Of a DNA stretch of 64,000 nt, positions 49,649 through 58,075 are shown one piece after another. The stretch lies in the NCBI GenBank assembly GCA_030583925.1, contig CP129482.1:3884001-3948000 (forward strand), read 5' to 3'. Position 1 is the stretch's first letter, and each line of letters opens with the position of its first letter. The position numbers and the translations under genes were made by a program. Below the pieces are notes generated by a model, which made no database searches, was not told where the DNA came from, and saw only the letters and a program-made list of their open reading frames with translations. The stretch is from Anaerolineales bacterium. GTDB taxonomy: Bacteria; Chloroflexota; Anaerolineae; Anaerolineales; Villigracilaceae.

Positions 49649-50692
49649 ATGTACTCATTGTTCCGCCCTCTTCTTTTTGCCCTTGACCCTGAAACTTCGC
49701 ATCAACTCACGCTTCAACTATTGCGTGTTGCAGGGGACTTTCCACTTTCCAACTTTCTACTCAGCCAACTCTACAAAATAGAATCAAAACCCGTCCACGC
49801 GTTCGGGTTAAAGTTCAAGAATCCAATCGGTCTCGCGGCGGGATACGACAAAGACGGCGTCGCCGTTCGCGGACTCGCCGCGCTGGGATTCGGTCACATC
49901 GAAGTGGGGACGGTCACGCCGCAGGCTCAGGCTGGGAATCCGCGTCCGCGCGTGTTTCGGCTGGTGGAGGATGAGGCGGTGATCAATCGGATGGGGTTTC
50001 CCTCGAAGGGAATGGAATATGTTTCGAGGAGATTGCTTCGCCTTGATCTCGATACGGCGAAGAGCACGCCTACTCGACCAGCGGCTCGCAATGACATAAT
50101 CTTGGGTATTAATCTCGGGAAGAACAAAGATACACCACTGGAAGAAGCCGCGCAGGATTACATCAAGTTGATGAAGGTCTTCGCTCCCTTGGCGGATTAT
50201 TTGACGATCAATATTTCGTCGCCGAATACGGTGGGGTTGCGGAGGTTGCAGGGACGGGAGATGTTGGAGGGATTGTTGGGTGAGATTGCAAATGCGCGTG
50301 TAGGGGCGGAGCATGCTCCGCCCCTACTTGTTAAAATTTCCCCGGATATGAGTGAGGAGGAATTGGACGATGCCGTCGGCGTGATTCTCGATAAAAAGAT
50401 GGACGGCATTATCTCGGCGAATACAACTATCTCGCGAGAAGGAATTTGGTCAAACTTGAAGGGCGAAAACGGCGGACTAAGTGGGAGTCCGCTCAAAGGT
50501 CGGAGTGAAGCGGTTTTACGTCAGGTGGTGAAGCGCGTGGAGGGGAAAGTCCCGATTGTGAGTGTGGGCGGAATTGCGAGTCCCGAGGAGGCAAAGAAAA
50601 GACTCGCTCTGGGGGCGAGTCTTGTTCAGGTGTATACGGGGTTGATCTATCGCGGACCCGGGTTAGTGAAACAGATTTTGAAAAATTTGTGA
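49649..50692 (+). CDS. pyrD: Class 2 dihydroorotate dehydrogenase with two repeat-derived inserts
   Basis: 347 residues from the ATG at 49649, chosen because MYSLFRPLLFALDPE is the normal family start; the ATG at 49625 lies in a dispersed repeat. FMN and quinone-site motifs (GLAAGYDKDG, GINLGKNKDT, TINISSPNT, LLVKISPDMS, ANTTISREG, VSVGGIAS) are all present. Two stretches (about 127-149, RLDLDTAKSTPTRPAARND, and about 218-227) come from dispersed palindromes (50027-50097, 50300-50327). It oxidises dihydroorotate with quinone at the membrane. Confidence 0.95.
   Translation: MYSLFRPLLFALDPETSHQLTLQLLRVAGDFPLSNFLLSQLYKIESKPVHAFGLKFKNPIGLAAGYDKDGVAVRGLAALGFGHIEVGTVTPQAQAGNPRPRVFRLVEDEAVINRMGFPSKGMEYVSRRLLRLDLDTAKSTPTRPAARNDIILGINLGKNKDTPLEEAAQDYIKLMKVFAPLADYLTINISSPNTVGLRRLQGREMLEGLLGEIANARVGAEHAPPLLVKISPDMSEEELDDAVGVILDKKMDGIISANTTISREGIWSNLKGENGGLSGSPLKGRSEAVLRQVVKRVEGKVPIVSVGGIASPEEAKKRLALGASLVQVYTGLIYRGPGLVKQILKNL
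50027..50097. repeat. Dispersed GCAATGAC-type repeat in pyrD
   Basis: GAGGAGATTGCTTCGCC at the start and GGCTCGCAATGAC at the end match the 3' half of the intergenic element at 43430-43528, which has the same ends. It encodes about 23 residues of pyrD. Confidence 0.85.
50300..50327. repeat. Perfect 28 bp palindrome in pyrD
   Basis: GTAGGGGCGGAGCA followed directly by its exact complement TGCTCCGCCCCTAC. It is translated within pyrD as VGAEHAPPL. Confidence 0.9.
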
Positions 50693-50693
50693 A

Positions 50694-52751
50694 TCACTGT
50701 TGATGTGGACGGAAGACCGGCAGAGGCGCGTCGTTGCGGCGTGTGAAAAAACCGTCGGGCAATGGCACGGGTTCGAGCGCGCCCTCGGTGGTGAGCGAAC
50801 CGGTGGGGATGTAATACAACACGATGGGGCTTGCCGTGCCGAGGTTGATATCTTGAAATGCGAAAATGAGGTAGGTGCCGTCGGGGCTGAACGCCGCGTC
50901 GCGGTAACAGCATTTGCCTTCCACCGGCGCGACGGTCTCGGCTTTGTGTGTGAAGGTGTTGTACAACACGAGGTTGCCGAAGCCGTCGTTGCGGATGTTG
51001 CTGTTCAATGCAAAGAGCGTGTCGCCGTCCCAATTCCAGGTGACGATCTCGAGCGGGAACTCGAAGCGCGCCGCGGGGAATTCATCCTGCCGAATCGGTT
51101 CGGAGGCTTGGCAGAGGTGGATGTCGAGAATGCGAATCGTATCTGCCACGTTTGCGCCGGAGGGAGCGGAAAATTCAATAGCGAGTTTTTCTCCATCTTT
51201 CGACCACCATACATTTTTCACGCCGATATTGTTGTAAAAGAGACAACCGTTCATCGCGAGCAGGTCGGCTTTGGTGGTGTTGGCGGTGAACGCGCCGATA
51301 TCGAATGGAACGATGTGCAGTTCACGGTTCACGCTGACCGCAACCTGCTGTCCATCTGGCGAGACGCGGAACGCGTCGAAATATTCGGCAGAGGCAAAAC
51401 TGGTAAGAATCTCTTCACGCTGGTCGGTGATGTTCACAGTTTTTACCGTCTTACCGGTCACGTATAAAATGGTGTTGCCGTCCGGCAGCCATTCGACGTT
51501 GCTCTTCGCGCGCGCGTCGTTGGTCACCGAACGCAGGTCGCTACCGTCAACGTTCATGATCCAGATGTCGTTGTTGCGTAGGAAGGCAACTTTATCCGCG
51601 CCGCCGATCAATGGGATTTGCGGAGCAAGAGTTTCCGTCGGCGGGATCAAAGTGGGCGTTTCAGTTGCAGGCGCGGACGTGGTTGTGGATTCGAGCGTCG
51701 GCGCGGATGTGACGGTGGCTGTGGATGCCGGCGCGGCTGTGTCAGTCGCTTCACTTGCGACGGGGAGGCTGTTCCGGTTTGAGAGAAAGAGTCCCGCCGC
51801 CGCGACGCCGAGGATGCCAAGCGCGATGAACGCAATGGTTGTAGGCGAAAGTTTTTTCTTCCCGTCAGTGGGCTTTTGCTTGACCGCTGTCCGCAATGCA
51901 GTGAGGGTTTGGGTCTTTTTCTCAGGACCAAAATCCCCGGCGATCTCTTTGAGGGTTTGAACCATCTCGACCGCAGTATTGAAGCGGTCATTCCTGTCTT
52001 TTGCCATCGCCTTCTGGATGATCAGATCCATATCCGGGGGCAAGTTCGGGTTGAAGGTCAAAATGCGCGGCACTGGGTCGGTGACGTGTTTGATGGCAAC
52101 TGCCATCGGCGTATCGGCTTCGTAGGGCTGTTTGCCGGTCAGCATTTCAAAGAGGATGATGCCGAGCGCGTATATATCGGCGCGTCCGTCCACGCTGTCG
52201 CCGGTGGCTTGTTCGGGCGCCATATACGCGGGCGTGCCGATGATGCCGCTGCCGGTCATCGTGCCTGTGCCTTGGCTTATCTTTGCAATGCCGAAATCGG
52301 AAATATACGGCGTGCCTCGGCTGTCGAACAAAATATTGCTGGGTTTGAGGTCGCGATGGATGAAACCTCTGGAGTGCGCTTCATCTAGCCCCGGCGCGAT
52401 CTGCTCGAGGATGCGCGCCGCCTCCGCCACGCTCATAATCCCTTTTTTGATGCGCTCGGAGAGCGAACCGCCGTTCATGTATTTCATCACGAAGTAGGGC
52501 AGTTTTGTGTCTTCGGTTTCGCCCACGTCGTAAACTGGCACGATCGAAGGATGTTCGAGTTGCGCGATGATCTTCGCCTCACGCTGGAAGCGCGCTCTGA
52601 ATTGCGGGTCGGCGTGGAGCAACTCCGGCGGCAGGATCTTGACCGCCACTTCGCGCTCGAAGCGTGAGTCATATCCCCGGTAGACGGTCGCCATGCCGCC
52701 GCGTCCCAACTCAGACTTGATTTCATATATCCCGATCTTTTCTGGAAACAT
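50694..52751 (-). CDS. Membrane serine/threonine kinase with beta-propeller ectodomain
   Basis: 685 residues. Kinase domain (about 8-265) with LGRGGMATVYRGYD, VAVKILPPEL, HRDLKPSNIL, DFGIAKI and APEQATGDSVDGRADIY. A single membrane helix follows (TIAFIALGILGVAAAGLFL, about 313-331), then a Ser/Thr/Pro linker and a C-terminal TolB/WD40-like propeller (about 375-685). The outside propeller should sense a ligand and drive the inner kinase. No phosphatase adjoins it. Confidence 0.94.
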   Translation of the reverse strand: MFPEKIGIYEIKSELGRGGMATVYRGYDSRFEREVAVKILPPELLHADPQFRARFQREAKIIAQLEHPSIVPVYDVGETEDTKLPYFVMKYMNGGSLSERIKKGIMSVAEAARILEQIAPGLDEAHSRGFIHRDLKPSNILFDSRGTPYISDFGIAKISQGTGTMTGSGIIGTPAYMAPEQATGDSVDGRADIYALGIILFEMLTGKQPYEADTPMAVAIKHVTDPVPRILTFNPNLPPDMDLIIQKAMAKDRNDRFNTAVEMVQTLKEIAGDFGPEKKTQTLTALRTAVKQKPTDGKKKLSPTTIAFIALGILGVAAAGLFLSNRNSLPVASEATDTAAPASTATVTSAPTLESTTTSAPATETPTLIPPTETLAPQIPLIGGADKVAFLRNNDIWIMNVDGSDLRSVTNDARAKSNVEWLPDGNTILYVTGKTVKTVNITDQREEILTSFASAEYFDAFRVSPDGQQVAVSVNRELHIVPFDIGAFTANTTKADLLAMNGCLFYNNIGVKNVWWSKDGEKLAIEFSAPSGANVADTIRILDIHLCQASEPIRQDEFPAARFEFPLEIVTWNWDGDTLFALNSNIRNDGFGNLVLYNTFTHKAETVAPVEGKCCYRDAAFSPDGTYLIFAFQDINLGTASPIVLYYIPTGSLTTEGALEPVPLPDGFFTRRNDAPLPVFRPHQQ

Positions 52752-52884
52752 GGGTCTAGTATACCTACCGGCAAGATTGCACGCAAGCGGTCTACTTGGC
52801 AATTTTGTTCAGGAGAAATTCCAACGGAAGTCTAATAGAATCGCAATCCGCGTCGAAAGTCTTTTATGGTATAGTGTCGCCACT

Positions 52885-53247
52885 ATGGACGAAAAGATAA
52901 CTATCATCGAGGGTCCACCCCCCATTTTCGAGGCGGTGAACGACGGCTGGGCGTTAGGCTTGAACGAGCGCGCCCAGTTATCCGTCCCGGCGTTGACGCG
53001 TTTGCGAACGTTCAACGGTCCCGCGTTGGTCGAACGCTGTTACCGGGCATGGAACGCCAAAGCGCCCATCCATTTGCATTACCGCAACGATTCTGGCGTG
53101 GAACAGAGCGCGCCGATCTTCGCCGCCCGCAACGTGGAAACCTCGGACGGGCACGTGTTGCTCCTTTGGGTGCATCTCGACAGCGACAAAGTTGAATACG
53201 AGTTCGACCAAGGAGACGATGAAGCGGACGAGGACCCCTTCGAATAA
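52885..53247 (+). CDS. Small acidic protein, unknown
   Basis: 120 residues. Beta-rich middle (HVLLLWVHLDSDKVEYEF) and a very acidic C-terminus (DQGDDEADEDPFE). No known domain. A TATAGT lies 10-15 bases before the ATG, so the leader is very short. It ends before a strong terminator. Confidence 0.7.
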   Translation: MDEKITIIEGPPPIFEAVNDGWALGLNERAQLSVPALTRLRTFNGPALVERCYRAWNAKAPIHLHYRNDSGVEQSAPIFAARNVETSDGHVLLLWVHLDSDKVEYEFDQGDDEADEDPFE

Positions 53248-53256
53248 CCAAAACCG

Positions 53257-53285
53257 GACCGGGCGGAAGCCCGGTCTGTTCTTTT
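53257..53285 (+). terminator. Terminator of the acidic protein gene
   Basis: GACCGGGC (53257-53264) pairs with GCCCGGTC (53269-53276), loop GGAA, then a T-rich tract. A possible GDH promoter (TTGACG 53291-53296, GATAAC 53313-53318) follows. Confidence 0.88.
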
Positions 53286-53444
53286 GAACATTGACGAGTA
53301 TTTGAGTCTCGTGATAACCTTCAATCCTTCACGGAAACAAAGGCTGTGACATCCTCCAACGACTGTCCATTCAGCGTCTTCCACTCGAAAGCGGGCTCCC
53401 TTCCGGGATGCCCGTTTATATTTCCCTATCAGGAGTAGACAACC

Positions 53445-54743
53445 ATGTCCGAAAAAGTGAACGCCTTTCAGATCGCACAATCGCAATTTGACCATGTGGC
53501 AGAATTGTTGAAACTCGAGCCCGGCGTGCGCGAAGTGTTGCGCTGGCCCCAACGTGAATATTCATTCCGCATTCCGGTCCGCATGGATAACGGCTCGCTT
53601 CAAGTCTTTCAAGGCTTTCGGGTACAACACAACGACGCGCGCGGTCCCAACAAAGGCGGCATTCGTTTCGCGGCAGACGAAACGCTGGATACCGTCCGCG
53701 CTTTGGCGACCTGGATGACGTGGAAATGCGCCGTAGCGGATATCCCCCTCGGCGGCGGCAAAGGCGGCATCGTGGTAGACCCCTCCGCGCTGTCTGACCG
53801 TGAAAAAGAAGCGTTGTGCCGCGGCTGGGTGCGCGCCATGTGGAAGAACATCGGTCCGCGCAACGATGTGCCCGCTCCCGATGTCGGCACAACCGCCCAA
53901 ATGATGGGCTGGATGATGGACGAATATTCGCAATTGGTCGGTCAATATACGCCGGGCGTATTCACCGGCAAACCCGTCGGCGGGGGCGGCTCGCTTGGGC
54001 GCACAGAAGCCACAGGCTTCGGCGTCATCTATACCGTGCGCGAAGCCATGAAACATATCAACCTCAACCCGAAAGAATCCGTCGCCGCCATACAAGGATT
54101 TGGCAACGTCGGGCAATACGCCGCCATCGGCTTTGTGGATAATTTGGGCGGCAAGGTCGCTTGCGTTTCCTGCTATGATCGTCACGATAAAAAAGCGTAC
54201 ACCTACAGCAAAAAAGGCGGAGTAGACCCTCACTTTTTGATTTCGATCGTCGATCAATACGGAACGGTAGACAAACAAAAAGCGTTGGACGCCGGATACG
54301 AAGCCTCCGACGGCGACAAATGGATCGAAGCGGATGCGAATGTGCTCATTCCCGCCGCGCTGGAAGGTCAGATTAACAAAGACAGCGTGAAGAAAATTTC
54401 CAAAGGCGTCAAGATCATCGCCGAAGCGGCGAACGGTCCCACCACGCCCGAAGCCGACGAAACGATCAAGCAAAATAACATCTTCGTCGTTCCAGATTTT
54501 CTGTGCAATGCCGGTGGCGTGACGGTCTCGTATTTCGAACAAGTGCAAAACGACATGAATTTTTACTGGTCGAAGGAAGAGGTCTTGCAACGCTTGGATC
54601 ACCGCATGACCAACGCCTTCAACGCCGTCCACGAGCGGAGTAACAGCGAAAAAGCCTACATGCGCGACGCCGCCTACATGGTCGCGATCGACAGCGTAGT
54701 CAAAGCCATGCGATTACGCGGCTGGCTCAATGGAGATTGGTAA
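53445..54743 (+). CDS. gdhA: Glutamate dehydrogenase
   Basis: 432 residues. NKGGIRFAADE, active-site MTWKCAVADIPLGGGKGG (catalytic lysine) and nucleotide fold GFGNVGQYA identify a Glu/Leu/Phe/Val dehydrogenase; glutamate is most likely. It interconverts 2-oxoglutarate and ammonia with glutamate. The leader contains a CGGGC/GCCCG hairpin (about 53391-53412), then CAGGAG. Confidence 0.93.
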   Translation: MSEKVNAFQIAQSQFDHVAELLKLEPGVREVLRWPQREYSFRIPVRMDNGSLQVFQGFRVQHNDARGPNKGGIRFAADETLDTVRALATWMTWKCAVADIPLGGGKGGIVVDPSALSDREKEALCRGWVRAMWKNIGPRNDVPAPDVGTTAQMMGWMMDEYSQLVGQYTPGVFTGKPVGGGGSLGRTEATGFGVIYTVREAMKHINLNPKESVAAIQGFGNVGQYAAIGFVDNLGGKVACVSCYDRHDKKAYTYSKKGGVDPHFLISIVDQYGTVDKQKALDAGYEASDGDKWIEADANVLIPAALEGQINKDSVKKISKGVKIIAEAANGPTTPEADETIKQNNIFVVPDFLCNAGGVTVSYFEQVQNDMNFYWSKEEVLQRLDHRMTNAFNAVHERSNSEKAYMRDAAYMVAIDSVVKAMRLRGWLNGDW

Positions 54744-54759
54744 ACGCCAACGAACAGCA

Positions 54760-54790
54760 AGCCCTCGTCAATTGACGAGGGCTTTTTCTT
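54760..54790 (+). terminator. Terminator of gdhA
   Basis: GCCCTCGTCAA (54761-54771) pairs with TTGACGAGGGC (54772-54782), followed by T5CTTTT. A strong intrinsic terminator 17 bases past the gdhA stop. Confidence 0.92.
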
Positions 54791-54838
54791 TTGGATGAAG
54801 AACCCGCTTCTTTCGCAACTTCGGTCTGCTTCGCCCTC

Positions 54839-55243
54839 TCAGCCTTTGTGTCCCTCCAAACAGACCACGCCTTGCGCGCCGACTTGGGCGTTGTGCACCA
54901 CCCCGGCGGGCAAATCGAGCCGGTCGCCCGCGTGCAACTCAAACGCTTGATTCAACTCCGGCAGACCGAACGTGATCGAGCCGCGCACCACATAGATGAC
55001 TTTATCGTACGCGTGTGAGTGCGCCGCGTACGTGTCGTGCGCTCCGTTCGACCATACGTACGGATGCAAGCCCTCATCTGCAAAAAGTTGCCGAAGGGCG
55101 GATTCGGTCGGGGCGGCTGGGTCAGCCCAAAGGGTGACGCGAGGCGTGTTTATAGTTTCTCCATCAACTCGATCCGATTTCCAAACGGGTCGAACACATG
55201 CGCGCGATTGAATCCTTCCAGAGGCGGTTGGGATAGATCCCAT
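54839..55243 (-). CDS. Cupin-domain protein
   Basis: 134 residues from the ATG at 55243, but the family-like part begins near residue 35 (TPRVTLWADP). Cupin motifs HSHAYDKVIYVVRGSITF and DLPAGVVHNAQVG are seen. The start overlaps the VOC gene by 94 bases and no ATG, GTG or TTG is closer in this frame, so the true start is uncertain. Metal-binding enzyme or sugar-binding protein; substrate unknown. Confidence 0.78.
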   Translation of the reverse strand: MGSIPTASGRIQSRACVRPVWKSDRVDGETINTPRVTLWADPAAPTESALRQLFADEGLHPYVWSNGAHDTYAAHSHAYDKVIYVVRGSITFGLPELNQAFELHAGDRLDLPAGVVHNAQVGAQGVVCLEGHKG

Positions 55244-55515
55244 TCGTAGCCTGCCGCTTGAATCTTTTCGAGGAGCGAATCAAGTTCTGATACGATAAAC
55301 GCGGGGTGAGCCTTGCGTGCCGGGTGAAACTCCTGCTCGACGCCGAGATGCACTTGCGCCTCGCCGCTGTGAAGCCACAAGCCGCCGCGCTTGGCAAGTT
55401 CGGGAGGTTTTTGAATTTCAGTGAAGCCGAGGATGCGAATATAAAACGCCCGCGCCTTTTCTTCCTCGCCTGCGGGCATCGCCAATTGAACGTGGTCAAT
55501 CGAGAGGATGGTCAT
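55150..55515 (-). CDS. Vicinal-oxygen-chelate (glyoxalase-like) protein
   Basis: 121 residues in the VOC fold: IDHVQLAMPAGEEEKARAFY, GLWLHSGEAQVHLGV, HPAFIVSELDSL and FDPFGNRIELME. Metal-dependent enzyme of the glyoxalase/dioxygenase superfamily; substrate unknown. Overlaps the cupin gene. Confidence 0.9.
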   Translation of the reverse strand: MTILSIDHVQLAMPAGEEEKARAFYIRILGFTEIQKPPELAKRGGLWLHSGEAQVHLGVEQEFHPARKAHPAFIVSELDSLLEKIQAAGYEWDLSQPPLEGFNRAHVFDPFGNRIELMEKL

Positions 55516-55535
55516 GGCTGGAAAAAGGTAAACAA

Positions 55536-55575
55536 GTAGACACGTGTGTTCCTGCGTACGTGTCTACGTGTCTAC
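55536..55575. repeat. Dispersed GTAGACACGT repeat
   Basis: GTAGACACGT (55536-55545) and two ACGTGTCTAC units (55558-55567, 55566-55575) form a palindrome. The same sequence family is at 56069-56157, framing the selenoprotein gene. Confidence 0.75.
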
Positions 55576-55581
55576 GTTTTA

Positions 55582-56058
55582 TTACGGTTCTGTTGGATAC
55601 CCCGCCGCGACCCACGCGTTGAAACCGCCGAGCAACGCTTCGACATTTTTATAGCCGTTGTGCAACATGAGGAACGCCGCACGGGCGCTCGTGTGTTCGT
55701 TCGGTCAGGTACAGTAAGTGATAATCCATTGGTCTTTGTCGAGTTCCACATTCGCAATGTTCGTCTCGAACTCTTCCAACGGAATGGATAACGCGTTGGG
55801 CACATGACTCTCGTTATAGTTATCCAAGCTTCTCACATCCACGATGATCGCCGCGCCGGACGTATAAGCGGTGTACGCGACCTCAAGCGGCACACGCGGC
55901 ACGTCGGCTTCGGTGATTGGTAAGTCCAATGGTTGGGATGGGTTCGTCGGCTCGAAGATAACCACTGGGGTTGAGGTTACCTCGGCTGGAAATAACGCGT
56001 TGCACGCGAGTGTCGCGAGGAGGATGGAGATGGCAAGGGAGATTCGGGTTTTAGTCAT
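55582..56058 (-). CDS. Predicted selenocysteine rhodanese-like lipoprotein
   Basis: 158 residues if the UGA at 55707-55705 encodes selenocysteine. Lipoprotein signal LATLAC gives C19. A rhodanese domain (about 54-156) has IIVDVRSLDNYNESHVPNA, SIPLEEFE, YCT-U118-PNEHTSARAA and GGFNAWVAAGYP. The position of U118 relative to SAR matches the catalytic cysteine (C-x5-S-A). Both halves are in one frame. The start is fixed by GGAGG. It may carry sulfur or selenium or reduce a thiol outside the cell. The alternative is a plain nonsense mutation. Confidence 0.82.
55672..55702 (-). promoter_or_regulatory. Candidate SECIS hairpin in the rhodanese-like gene
   Basis: On the mRNA, GAACG (55702-55698) pairs with CGUUC (55676-55672) and CACG (55693-55690) with CGUG (55683-55680), around the loop AGCGCC. 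The loop starts 15 nt after the UGA. The pairing is weaker than in the thioredoxin-like gene. Confidence 0.45.
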
Positions 56059-56068
56059 GATTCCTCCG

Positions 56069-56157
56069 GGTGTAATGTAGACACGTATACAAGTAGACAA
56101 GTAAACAGATCACCATGTGTATCCGTGTCTACTTGTCTACGTGTTTCCGTGTGTACA
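56069..56157. repeat. Dispersed GTAGACACGTATACAAG repeat
   Basis: GTAGACACGTATACAAGTAG and reverse-complement-like CCGTGTCTACTTGTCTACG units form a long imperfect palindrome between the selenoprotein and the peptidase gene. Confidence 0.75.
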
Positions 56158-57969
56158 TCAACCTATCTCACAAAACCGATCGATCTGTTTGCCGATGATA
56201 GCGAGGCTGTCCTGCCAGAATTTTTTCTGCGTGATGTCAATGCCGAAACGTTTGGCGAGTTTTGCGGCGGGCGCTTCGCCGGTGGAGGCAAGCAGGTTCA
56301 TATAATCTGGCACAAAGTCTGCGCCGCGTTTCTGATAGATCGCGTACAAGCCGGTGGCAAACAGCAAACCGAACGCGTAGGGGAAGTTGTAGAACGAGAA
56401 GCCGGGCGAGTAGTAATGCGGCTTCCACGTCCACATGAATTTTTGCAGATAGCGTTCGTCGAGTCCGTCGCCGTAGGTGGCTTTTTGGGCGCGTTCCATG
56501 ATCTCGCAGAGATCGTCGGCGGAGAGTTCCGATTTTTCGCGGCGTTCCATCACTTCCTTTTCAAAGAGGAAGCGCGAGTAAATGTCCACGATCACCTGAC
56601 CCGCGTTTTCGATCTGCGCTTCGAGAACCGCAAGTTTTTCCTGCGGATCTTTTGTGGTGGCAAGCGCCGCTTCGGTGACGATAGTTTCGCACATGATCGA
56701 AGCGGTCTCTGCCAAGGTCATCGGCGTGTTTTGTTGCAGTTCGGTCTTGCCCGCTTTGTAGGCGCAATAGTTATGGAACGCGTGACCCAACTCATGCGCG
56801 AGCGTGCTGACCTGATTGAACGAACCGTCGTAGTTGGCGAGGACGCGGCTTTCCTTCACCGCAGGGACTCCCATACAGAACGCGCCGCCGCGCTTGCCGT
56901 CGCGTTGTTCCGCGTCGATCCAATTTTTTGCGAACGCGGTCGCCGCCATGTCGCGCAAGTCGGGAGAGAATTCGCCGAAGTATTTCAGGATAAAGTCGCG
57001 CGCTTCGTTGTACGAATAAACCTTGTCCGTTTTACCGAGCGGGGCGAAGATGTCCCACCACGCCAGTTTTCCCGAAGGGTTGCCGAGTTTCTTCGCCTTC
57101 GCCTTGTAATACTTGCGAAACATCGGGAACGAATCTTTCATCGCGCCCATCATCGCGTCGAGGGTCTTGCGGTCCATGCGCGCAAAGTCAATCGCGGCGT
57201 GGAGCGCGTCCTTGCGCCCGCGTTTTTTCCAGAGTGTGTTCGTCTCGCCTTTGACGCCGTTGAGGGTCGCGGCTAACGTTTCTTTGACTCCCTCCCACGC
57301 TTGGTTCTCCGCGTCGTAGGCGCGATGACGCGTCGCCTCGTCGGGATGCGTGCGGAGGTTGATCAGCGCGGGCATGGGCAACTTTTGAAGTTTGCCGTCC
57401 AGCTCGAAGTCCACAGAAAGTTGCGAGGTGACCGTCCCCTGCAATTTGCCGAAGGCGTTGCCGCCGCTGAGCGACATTTCCGCGGCGAGCATTTCCTCCG
57501 CTTCGCTCATCAAATATTTTGCCTGGTCGCGCGTCTCTTTGAGTCCGAAGGCGTGCGCCTTAGCCGAGGGATTTGTCGCGACGGCTTCATCGAGTTTTTT
57601 GCCGAGCGTTCCCACCCACGCGCTGAACTGCGTGTTGAGGTTGCTCTGCCGTACCCGCACCTGCTCGTATTCGGAAAGTAGGCGATTGGCGGTTTTGTCG
57701 CGCGAATCGGTAGTGACGAAGGATTCAATGAAGGCGCTGATCGTTCCGCCAAGTTCGTAGATCGCGTTGAACTGGTCCACGGCTTTGCCGAGCAACGCGC
57801 CGAGTTCCTTCGATTTGGTCTTCGCGCTGGCTTTGGTCAGTTTGCTTTTGTAGAATTTCTCGAACTTATCCAATAGGCTGATGTAATCCTTCATGGCGTT
57901 CTTGAATTCTTTTGATTCGAGCGAGGGGTAGACGTTGGTCATATCCCAACGAGGGGCGGAAATAGTCAT
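56158..57969 (-). CDS. pepF: M3-family oligoendopeptidase (PepF type)
   Basis: 603 residues. HELGHAFHNYC holds the zinc-binding HExxH; the third ligand is in the following helix (AETASIMCETIV). Helical N-terminal domain as usual in oligoendopeptidase F. No signal peptide, so it cleaves peptides in the cytoplasm. AAGGAG stands before the ATG. Confidence 0.96.
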   Translation of the reverse strand: MTISAPRWDMTNVYPSLESKEFKNAMKDYISLLDKFEKFYKSKLTKASAKTKSKELGALLGKAVDQFNAIYELGGTISAFIESFVTTDSRDKTANRLLSEYEQVRVRQSNLNTQFSAWVGTLGKKLDEAVATNPSAKAHAFGLKETRDQAKYLMSEAEEMLAAEMSLSGGNAFGKLQGTVTSQLSVDFELDGKLQKLPMPALINLRTHPDEATRHRAYDAENQAWEGVKETLAATLNGVKGETNTLWKKRGRKDALHAAIDFARMDRKTLDAMMGAMKDSFPMFRKYYKAKAKKLGNPSGKLAWWDIFAPLGKTDKVYSYNEARDFILKYFGEFSPDLRDMAATAFAKNWIDAEQRDGKRGGAFCMGVPAVKESRVLANYDGSFNQVSTLAHELGHAFHNYCAYKAGKTELQQNTPMTLAETASIMCETIVTEAALATTKDPQEKLAVLEAQIENAGQVIVDIYSRFLFEKEVMERREKSELSADDLCEIMERAQKATYGDGLDERYLQKFMWTWKPHYYSPGFSFYNFPYAFGLLFATGLYAIYQKRGADFVPDYMNLLASTGEAPAAKLAKRFGIDITQKKFWQDSLAIIGKQIDRFCEIG

Positions 57970-58011
57970 AGGAAGTTCTCCTTATTATGAATGTAGCCCA
58001 AGTATACACTG

Positions 58012-58039
58012 TTGTATCTGGGGAGTTATGCAGTAAAAT
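58012..58039 (+). promoter_or_regulatory. Possible dnaN promoter
   Basis: TTGTAT (58012-58017) and TAAAAT (58034-58039), spacer 16 bases, leader about 30 bases. Confidence 0.45.
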
Positions 58040-58075
58040 AAGGCGCATTCATCTGCCTGATTCAGGAGACGCGCT

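Noticed and set aside
50300..50327. Terminator inside pyrD
   Set aside because: Perfect stem but no T-tract, and the reading frame continues through it.
55705..55707. Rhodanese-like gene as two separate small genes
   Set aside because: The half after UGA has no start codon or ribosome site and completes the rhodanese fold.
57970..58075. Origin directly upstream of dnaN
   Set aside because: No DnaA-box group is present in this gap; the boxes are at 21265-21563.
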